Source of the DNA: Candidatus Saccharimonadota bacterium
Lineage (GTDB): Bacteria; Patescibacteriota; Saccharimonadia; Saccharimonadales; SLHW01
Assembly (NCBI GenBank): GCA_007135955.1
Contig: SLHW01000062.1
Location: 1-9,066 of the forward strand
Reading direction: 5' to 3'
Length of the DNA stretch: 9,066 bases
Positions 5,398 through 9,066 of this stretch are shown piece after piece. Position numbers and translations under genes: made by a program. How positions within the stretch are numbered: the stretch's first letter is position 1; each line of letters starts with the position of its first letter. The notes under the pieces were generated by a model. It saw nothing but the letters and a program-made list of their open reading frames with translations, did not search any database and was not told the DNA's origin.

Positions 5398-5450
5398 CTA
5401 TACTGGCAGCCTATGCCTACGGTTGCAGGTTTAATCACTGGGGTATATAG

Positions 5451-5494
5451 CCAAATAAAATACCCGTCCTTAGACGAACGGGCACTTTATTTGG
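5451..5494. terminator. Bidirectional terminator hairpin (CCA...TGG) after the toxin gene
   Basis: CCAAATAAA (5451-5459) pairs with TTTATTTGG (5486-5494) around an inner stem of CCCGTC / GACG-ACGGG. The A/T-rich outer arms would serve as U-tracts on both strands. It lies between the plus-strand toxin gene and the convergent minus-strand 5532-5987 gene, and can end both. Confidence 0.75.
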
Positions 5495-5531
5495 TACAGC
5501 GTAGCGGACGAAGTGAGAACTGAATCGGTGA
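5491..5531 (-). repeat. 3' UTR repeat, copy A (GCTGTACCAA motif)
   Basis: Runs from directly after the stop codon of the 5532-5987 gene to the terminator arm. It contains CGCTGTACCAA and GTCACCGATTC, which match copy C at 7981-8027 at both ends (GCGCTGTACCAA and GTCGCCGATTC), with about 5 extra bases in the middle. Read on the plus strand, TTGGTACAGCG resembles a tRNA D-arm. Confidence 0.55.
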
Positions 5532-5987
5532 CTACAGCATAGATTTCATAGTGCGGTATATTGACTTGTTTATACCTACGACGAAACTCCTATCGGATTG
5601 CTTCAAGTCAAAAGTGCTTACCACGTTTTGCGGATTGGTATCATAATAGACTATCGATACTCTGCCCTCTGATGTAGTGCAGTTTAAGAATACGCCTTCA
5701 TAGCTGGCTGAGAAAATACGTCCTCCGGTTTCACAATCGCCTCGCTTAAAATAGTCATCAAGTTGACTTGGCGTCATGTCAGTTGAAAAATAGTACGTGC
5801 TTGTTGGCAGTGAACCGCAAAGAAACCAGCATCCGTAGTCACGCTTACCTATATACTCTAGCTGCAAGCCTATATCTTTGGGCTGGAATATAAAATTATA
5901 TACACCTATAGCACCAAAAAACGCAATCACAATAAAACTAATCTTCAATAATTTCATCTTGGTATTACTTAATGGTTGTTTTTTCAT
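5532..5987 (-). CDS. Hypothetical exported or membrane-anchored protein (151 aa)
   Basis: A basic N-terminus (MKKQPLSNTKMKLLK) is followed by a hydrophobic segment at about 15-34 (KISFIVIAFFGAIGVYNFIF), and the rest is soluble and beta-prone. This suggests a single-pass anchor with an extracytoplasmic domain. No lipobox is visible. Four cysteines (C53, C57, C85, C103) in the outer domain, two of them in CWFLC, could form two disulphides. The ATG at 5985-5987 is used here. Met11 is an alternative start and would not change the topology. No Shine-Dalgarno sequence is clear. I do not recognise the family. It converges on the toxin-antitoxin pair and has the 3' repeat and a terminator right after its stop codon. 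Confidence 0.75.
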   Translation of the reverse strand: MKKQPLSNTKMKLLKISFIVIAFFGAIGVYNFIFQPKDIGLQLEYIGKRDYGCWFLCGSLPTSTYYFSTDMTPSQLDDYFKRGDCETGGRIFSASYEGVFLNCTTSEGRVSIVYYDTNPQNVVSTFDLKQSDRSFVVGINKSIYRTMKSML

Positions 5988-6072
5988 CTAACCTAGAGCA
6001 TACCATGGCAGCACCCGTCTCGACACTGATGGGCTCATAATGCCTTCGTGCAGAGCAACAAAAGTAAATAGT

Positions 6073-6096
6073 AAAAGACTCAGGTGAATGAGTCTT
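6073..6096 (-). terminator. Rho-independent terminator after the small exported protein gene
   Basis: An 8-bp perfect stem, AAGACTCA (6075-6082) and TGAGTCTT (6089-6096), with a 6-nt loop. On the minus strand it is followed by TTTTA. It lies 134 nt after the stop of the 6230-6466 gene, beyond repeat copies D and B. Confidence 0.7.
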
Positions 6097-6099
6097 CAA

Positions 6100-6144
6100 A
6101 ACATAAGCCGCTTCGTACAGAGTGGTGGAGGAAGCTAGAACCTT
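6100..6144 (-). repeat. 3' UTR repeat, copy B
   Basis: On the plus strand GAGTCTT-(gap)-CATAAGC-n-n-CTT-n-GTACAG matches copy C (7971-8022) through hairpin arm and element with one gap. Most of the differences are transitions. On the minus strand the order is GGTTCTAGCTTCC, then CTGTACGAAG, then GGCTTATG, then the terminator. Confidence 0.5.
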
Positions 6145-6165
6145 GATCCGGCTTGAAAACATAGT

Positions 6166-6194
6166 TGGAGGGGCATAGAGTCGGATATTAGAAC
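6166..6194 (-). repeat. 3' UTR repeat, copy D (GACTCTATGC motif)
   Basis: 29 bases aligned without gaps to copy E (6787-6815), identical at 25 positions. The shared core on the plus strand is GCATAGAGTCGGAT. It begins 36 nt after the stop of the 6230-6466 gene and precedes copy B in transcript order. The stretch 6198-6207 (TACAGCGTAG) also repeats 5495-5504 exactly. Confidence 0.65.
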
Positions 6195-6229
6195 AGCTAC
6201 AGCGTAGGGTAATAGTTGTGATTTGTTGT

Positions 6230-6466
6230 TTAGAGTTCGCGCTCCCAGCCAGGGGCAAGACAACCGGTAGGAAAGGTATACCTGGCACCTGTAGTCGTAT
6301 GGACTGCAGGAGTGGATACCTGGATACAGGCAGTGTCGGGTTTATACTCTTGTGCTTGGCGCACAGCTTCTTCTCGAGTTTGAGGCTCTCTGCGTAGCTT
6401 TTCCCACGCAAAAAAGCCTACAATAAGGAGAACAATAACTATGACAAACACGTATATCTTCTTCAT
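6230..6466 (-). CDS. Small exported/membrane-anchored protein (78 aa), hypothetical
   Basis: The frame opens at 6490, but the ATG at 6464-6466 (MKKIYVFVIV...) is the better start. A near-consensus promoter -10 ends 7 nt before it, and the longer version would begin inside that promoter. Residues 4-20 are a hydrophobic helix with a Lys-Lys start, an uncleaved signal anchor or signal peptide. The remainder is soluble, first charged (WEKLRREPQTREEAVRQAQEYKPDTA) and then a compact C-terminus with two cysteines (C47, C69), ending in TFPTGCLAPGWEREL, probably disulphide-linked outside the cell. There is no lipobox. I do not recognise a named family. The gene stands alone with its own promoter and terminator. 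Confidence 0.7.
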   Translation of the reverse strand: MKKIYVFVIVIVLLIVGFFAWEKLRREPQTREEAVRQAQEYKPDTACIQVSTPAVHTTTGARYTFPTGCLAPGWEREL

Positions 6467-6473
6467 AGGGTTA

Positions 6474-6503
6474 ATAATACGTCTAGTCATCGATGAAGTT
6501 CAA
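6474..6503 (-). promoter_or_regulatory. Strong promoter giving a leaderless mRNA
   Basis: On the minus strand, -35 TTGAAC (6498-6503), 18-nt spacer, -10 TATTAT (6474-6479), then 7 nt to ATG 6466. Transcription should begin at or about 1 nt before the start codon. No Shine-Dalgarno sequence is possible in such a transcript. Confidence 0.65.
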
Positions 6504-6564
6504 ATTCCTGACTCAATGGAGAGGATAGCGGTTCTAAGCCGACACACATCATGAACATAGCCCA

Positions 6565-6608
6565 TCAATGAAGATACCGCCACCGGAAAGTAACGGTATT
6601 TTCATTGA
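6565..6608. terminator. Long hairpin in the 6491-6917 gene-free stretch
   Basis: TCAATGAAGATACCG (6565-6579) pairs with CGGTATTTTCATTGA (6594-6608), 15 pairs including one G-T, with a 14-nt loop. The rest of 6491-6917 holds a weaker 8-bp hairpin (6634-6641 with 6657-6664), the 6745-6789 hairpin, repeat copy E, and a direct repeat TGTTACTTT at 6835 and 6854. I see no protein gene in this stretch. Confidence 0.5.
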
Positions 6609-6744
6609 ATGACCGACCGGATTGCGCTTCGCTATTTCATTCCTCGTAGTGCTCGAAATGAAATTTATGCGAGCCACCCTTGCTTAGACCCGGCCTGTTC
6701 GCTTTGCTCACTCTTTCGTCAGCTCCAATCGCAGATAAGTCTCC

Positions 6745-6789
6745 CCAGCGAAAAAGAGCTATCGCAGCAATGATTCTTTTTTTTGCTGG
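6745..6789. terminator. Imperfect CCA...TGG hairpin after the 6918-7778 gene
   Basis: CCAGC (6745-6749) and GCTGG (6785-6789) close a stem continued by AAAAAGA (6751-6757) and TCTTTTT, with unequal bulges, and an inner GAGCT / AGC...TTC pairing. The A/T-rich arms suit a terminator. On the minus strand the opening CCA is the end of repeat copy E. Confidence 0.45.
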
Positions 6790-6815
6790 CGGAGCATAGA
6801 GTCGGATTTTCGAAC
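6787..6815 (-). repeat. 3' UTR repeat, copy E (GACTCTATGC motif)
   Basis: 25 of 29 bases identical to copy D. On the minus strand it reads GTTCGAAAATCCGACTC, then TATGCTCCGCCA: a T-arm-like start and a CCA end, 25 nt from TTC to CCA instead of the 20 of a true tRNA. It lies about 100 nt after the stop of the 6918-7778 gene. Confidence 0.65.
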
Positions 6816-6917
6816 TGTATAACATCTGGCGCGTTGTTACTTTACGGGCATAGTGTTACTTTGCAGAAAACCACTCAACAAAGCCACGATATGACTTACA
6901 GAGCTAGCTGTAGCTAC

Positions 6918-7778
6918 TTAATTCGTTTGTGGTTGTTCAGCCGCAGGCTGTGGAAGGTCAAAATCTTGATAACGCAAGAACATGTGTGCTTCGGTACGGC
7001 GAAGCTGCCCTAAGCCGTCAGCAGTCTGGGCAAAAAGGTAGTTTCTCTCTGGCTTGGCATACTGATAATTCGGTTTGCTGCTCTGGTCTAGTTGTAAGGC
7101 GGCTAAAGACATGGTCAAACTTGCCTTAGCTTCGTCAAAACCAGCTTCTTTGGGATTAAAATCAGGCACCCATTCCGCATAAGTTCCAACTAGCTCTAAA
7201 GCTGTCCTAAGTTGATCTGCATTACCCCATTTGTGCAGCTTGTATAGACCGTCGGCAACGAGCAAACGAATAGTTTTTGTAGCTTTTGCCAGTACTGCAG
7301 GGTCTTGTAGTTCACCTGTATCAACCAGCCCGTCCAACTCACTACCTACGGTAAAATCGACTACATCAGGGCCAGCTTGTACTTTATCGGGGTCAGTGGT
7401 GCCACGTATATCTAGTGTTATCCTAGTAACAACTTTGTCAAAGATGTCTTTTTCTTCTTCTGGCTTAGTTGCACTAAAAGCTTCTTCTACTAGAAGGTCG
7501 CGTACTTCACCGATAGCACGGCGTGATTCTTGTTTTTTTACAGCTTCCCAAACATCAACCCGCTCGGCTTCACGATGCCCACCGACAGCTTTCAAGAGAA
7601 CCTCACGCTGAGCCGTTAGATTAGCAGTAGTCTGTTCTAATAAAACCCCTTCAAGAAAGTCAACCTTCTGCATGTGCAGTTCTTCGTCAAGAGGTGGCGT
7701 AAGATTATCGCGAAGGGCTGACGGGTCAGTAGCAGTTGTTTCCTGCGGGGACGGATTAGGTGATAGGTGTTCGCTCAT
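6918..7778 (-). CDS. Hypothetical acidic cytoplasmic protein (286 aa)
   Basis: The protein has no membrane segment or signal peptide. The first ~33 residues are Pro/Ser/Thr-rich and likely disordered (SEHLSPNPSPQETTATDPS). After this comes a mostly helical acidic body (for example KVDFLEGVLLEQTTANLTAQREVLLKAV, REAERVDVWEAVKKQESRRAIGEVRDLLVEEAF). The tail is again Pro/Gln-rich (LPQPAAEQPQTN). I do not recognise a family. The ATG at 7776-7778 has an AGGA ribosome-binding site about 11 nt upstream and a strong promoter with a ~46-nt leader, so it is probably well expressed. It stands alone, and repeat copy E and a hairpin follow it. The full open frame and good signals make it a real gene. Confidence 0.75.
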   Translation of the reverse strand: MSEHLSPNPSPQETTATDPSALRDNLTPPLDEELHMQKVDFLEGVLLEQTTANLTAQREVLLKAVGGHREAERVDVWEAVKKQESRRAIGEVRDLLVEEAFSATKPEEEKDIFDKVVTRITLDIRGTTDPDKVQAGPDVVDFTVGSELDGLVDTGELQDPAVLAKATKTIRLLVADGLYKLHKWGNADQLRTALELVGTYAEWVPDFNPKEAGFDEAKASLTMSLAALQLDQSSKPNYQYAKPERNYLFAQTADGLGQLRRTEAHMFLRYQDFDLPQPAAEQPQTN

Positions 7779-7831
7779 TTCTGATTTTTTCCTAGATTAA
7801 TATTGGTTTTTATTTATTGTTTAATATATCA

Positions 7832-7860
7832 ATAATAACATAAGCGTGTATTAAAGTCAA
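7832..7860 (-). promoter_or_regulatory. Strong extended -10 promoter of the 6918-7778 gene
   Basis: On the minus strand, -35 TTGACT (7855-7860), 17-nt spacer, -10 TATTAT (7832-7837) with TGT just upstream (extended -10). It is one of the two best promoters in the window and gives a normal 5' leader, unlike the leaderless promoters. Confidence 0.7.
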
Positions 7861-7952
7861 TTATTTCGTAGTAACTCACCACCTTTGCAACACACATTGC
7901 ACTAAAAAAGGTAGGCGACCTAAACTGGAATTGCCACTACACAATGGCAAAA

Positions 7953-7978
7953 AAAGACTTCCGGTTGAGGGAGTCTTT
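7953..7978 (-). terminator. Rho-independent terminator of the HAD phosphatase gene
   Basis: AAAGACT (7953-7959) pairs with AGTCTTT (7972-7978), with an inner CC/GG. On the minus strand the stem runs into a T7 tract. It lies about 50 nt after the stop of the 8029-8676 gene. A separate 6-bp inverted repeat, TTGCCA / TGGCAA, flanks it at 7931-7950. Confidence 0.8.
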
Positions 7979-7980
7979 AA

Positions 7981-8027
7981 GCATAAGCGACTTGGTACAG
8001 CGCAGTGAAAGAAATCAGAATCGGCGA
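7981..8027 (-). repeat. 3' UTR repeat, copy C (GCTGTACCAAG motif)
   Basis: It fills the space between the HAD gene stop codon (8029) and its terminator. On the plus strand it reads GCATAAGCGACTTGGTACAG, followed by CGC, and ends GAATCGGCGAC. It shares TTGGTACAGCG and GAATCGG-n-GAC with copy A, and the CATAAGC...GTACAG layout plus adjoining hairpin arm with copy B. Confidence 0.6.
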
Positions 8028-8028
8028 C

Positions 8029-8676
8029 TTATTGTGTGAGCAGGTTTTTTAGCTCGTTGGCATCGCTTGCTGTGTGCGTAGCACCCTCTGAATGAAATTC
8101 ATCAACTGTTCCATAACCCCAGAGCACACCCACTGAATCAATACCCTGTACATTCGCTGCTTCAATATCATACTTGCGATCACCAACCATAATAATCGAT
8201 GACCTGTCGCTCGCATTAAGCTTGGAGAGAACTTCTTGAAGTATTAACTCTTTCCGTACAACTATATTAGCTTGCTGGGCACCGATCACCTCAAAGTAAT
8301 GGAATAAACCAGCGTTTTTTAGCACTGTTTCAGCAATATGATCTATCTTTGAAGTCACCACAGCGAGTGTCTTGCCGGTTTGTTTTAATGATTCGAGTAG
8401 TTCGGGTATGCCTTCGTAAGTTTTGTAAAGTTTTATACCATCGCTTTGCATCTTTTCCCTGAAATACGCTACAGCCTGTTTAGTCTTTTCCTTGTCAAAA
8501 CCATAATAATCCTCAAATGAATGCTCGAGCGGTGGACCTACAAACCTACGTAGATTATTCTCGTCATTTTCTTGAATTCCCATCTGAGAGAGTGCAAACT
8601 TGGCAGATTCAATGAGAGATGGACCTGGATCGCAGAGCGTACCATCAACGTCAAACAGAATTATGTTATACGACAT
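8029..8676 (-). CDS. HAD-superfamily phosphatase, subfamily IA (phosphoglycolate phosphatase-like)
   Basis: 215 residues, the usual size. All four HAD motifs are intact: I, FDVDGTLCD (nucleophile D9, acid/base D11); II, VVTSK (T108); III, the lysine in VVRKELI (K142, with R141); IV, MVGDRKYDIEAA (D166, D170). The insertion between motifs I and II contains FVGPPLEHSFEDYYGF, the helical cap typical of the Gph/PpaX-like group. Such enzymes remove phosphate from small metabolites in the cytoplasm (phosphoglycolate, pyrophosphate, nucleotides). The exact substrate cannot be read from sequence. It is monocistronic with its own promoter and terminator. Unlike the HTH-HAD protein at 595-1434, it keeps both catalytic aspartates of motif I. 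Confidence 0.93.
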   Translation of the reverse strand: MSYNIILFDVDGTLCDPGPSLIESAKFALSQMGIQENDENNLRRFVGPPLEHSFEDYYGFDKEKTKQAVAYFREKMQSDGIKLYKTYEGIPELLESLKQTGKTLAVVTSKIDHIAETVLKNAGLFHYFEVIGAQQANIVVRKELILQEVLSKLNASDRSSIIMVGDRKYDIEAANVQGIDSVGVLWGYGTVDEFHSEGATHTASDANELKNLLTQ

Positions 8677-8682
8677 GTTTTA

Positions 8683-8711
8683 ACTCTACTACCTTCAACT
8701 AGCAAGGTAAA
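8683..8711 (-). promoter_or_regulatory. Weak predicted promoter of the HAD phosphatase gene
   Basis: On the minus strand, -35 TTTACC (8706-8711), 17-nt spacer, -10 TAGAGT (8683-8688), 6 nt before the ATG, again leaderless-type spacing. The hexamers are poor matches, so this is tentative. Confidence 0.3.
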
Positions 8712-8747
8712 CACAGCGCCTATATAAGTTCACCCTATACGCATATG

Positions 8748-8758
8748 CTTGGTACAGC
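8748..8758 (-). repeat. 3' UTR repeat, copy F (partial)
   Basis: CTTGGTACAGC on the plus strand matches copy C exactly over 11 bases and in the same orientation. It lies about 160 nt after the stop of the partial 8922-9065 gene. GTATGC / GCATA pairing brackets the motif. Confidence 0.45.
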
Positions 8759-8887
8759 ATACTAGAGCAGGTTAGGCCACTATTTCTTGCTTCACATAGC
8801 TCGAACGCTCACTAAAAAACCGTCAACCATACTCACCAATATAGTAAGTACAATTATTTCTTATGCATAGCTGCAATCTCTTAGGAT

Positions 8888-8897
8888 GCGTAGAGTC
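8888..8897 (-). repeat. Short match to repeat copies D/E (copy G)
   Basis: GCGTAGAGTC matches GCATAGAGTC of copies D and E at 9 of 10 positions, in the same orientation. It begins about 25 nt after the stop of the 8922-9065 gene. As for the 6230-6466 gene, this motif precedes the GCTGTACCAA-type motif (copy F). Confidence 0.35.
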
Positions 8898-8921
8898 CAG
8901 GCGGTCTTGGATGTGTTGCGC

Positions 8922-9065
8922 TTATTGCGGCGCACCCTTTACAAAAGTCGCTTGGTTGTCAATGATTTCTTGATTTGCGTTAAACACAAAGATTTGAACA
9001 ATACTGTCACCGCCTTCAAGCTTACTTTTCATAGCGAGGGCAGCCATACCGCCGTGATGAGCGCT
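8922..9065 (-). CDS. C-terminal fragment of an unknown protein (5' end outside window)
   Basis: The minus-strand frame is open from the window edge to TAA at 8922-8924. It gives 47 residues: SAHHGGMAALAMKSKLEGGD followed by SIVQIFVFNANQEIIDNQATFVKGAPQ. The SIVQIFVFNANQEII stretch looks like paired beta strands with a turn. This is too short to assign a family. Coding is supported by the frame running open to the edge and by the 3' repeats that follow other genes here. Confidence 0.6.
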   Translation of the reverse strand, partial: SAHHGGMAALAMKSKLEGGDSIVQIFVFNANQEIIDNQATFVKGAPQ

Positions 9066-9066
9066 C

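Noticed and set aside
5965..6411. 148-residue minus-strand reading frame
   Set aside because: It overlaps the start of one gene and most of another, runs through the terminator hairpin and repeat copies B and D, and has a composition like a translated structured RNA region. It is a frame shadow.
6637..6825. 62-residue minus-strand frame
   Set aside because: It covers repeat copy E and two hairpins, with no start signals and no protein-like features.
7231..7611. 126-residue plus-strand frame, Ser/Thr-rich
   Set aside because: Lies entirely antisense to the well-supported 6918-7778 gene.

Overview
Most likely a chromosomal segment of a reduced-genome bacterium of the Patescibacteria/CPR, with Candidatus Saccharibacteria (TM7) the best guess. 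This rests on overall flavour (short genes, a HIT protein followed by a 57-residue membrane protein, many small orphan exported proteins) and not on a marker gene, so it is an inference. The standard genetic code fits. All 13 genes end in TAA or TAG and none in TGA.

Layout. 1-498: the C-terminus of valyl-tRNA synthetase (+). 595-1434: an XRE-type helix-turn-helix domain fused to a HAD-like domain (-). 1520-2098: a HIT-family protein and a two-helix small membrane protein in one operon (-). These are divergent from a four-helix membrane protein at 2144-3109 (+), and the two promoters overlap almost exactly. 3290-3657: two serine tRNAs, UGA and CGA anticodons (-), each followed directly by a long perfect hairpin. 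3701-4402: a hypothetical protein (-) preceded by a CRP-like palindrome. 4481-4912: a gene-poor stretch with a hairpin and a degenerate tRNA-like sequence. 4913-5397: a type II toxin-antitoxin pair, ribbon-helix-helix antitoxin plus RelE/ParE-fold toxin (+), with an operator-rich promoter. 5532-7778: three orphan genes (-), two of them small single-helix exported proteins, separated by structured intergenic DNA. 8029-8676: a classical HAD phosphatase (-). 8922-9065: the C-terminus of an unknown protein (-).

The most unusual aspect is between the genes. At least five intergenic hairpins begin with CCA and end with TGG, and several of these and other gene ends carry tRNA-like fragments (T-arm-like GTTCGA, D-arm-like TTGGTACAGC). 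From 5.5 to 9.07 kb these fragments recur downstream of every minus-strand gene, in the same orientation. Several promoters also place the predicted transcription start at or within about 1-2 nt of the start codon, which suggests leaderless mRNAs.

There is no rRNA, CRISPR array, transposase or integrase in the window. The protein genes are mostly unrelated housekeeping or orphan genes and do not form one pathway. The toxin-antitoxin pair is the only defined functional module.
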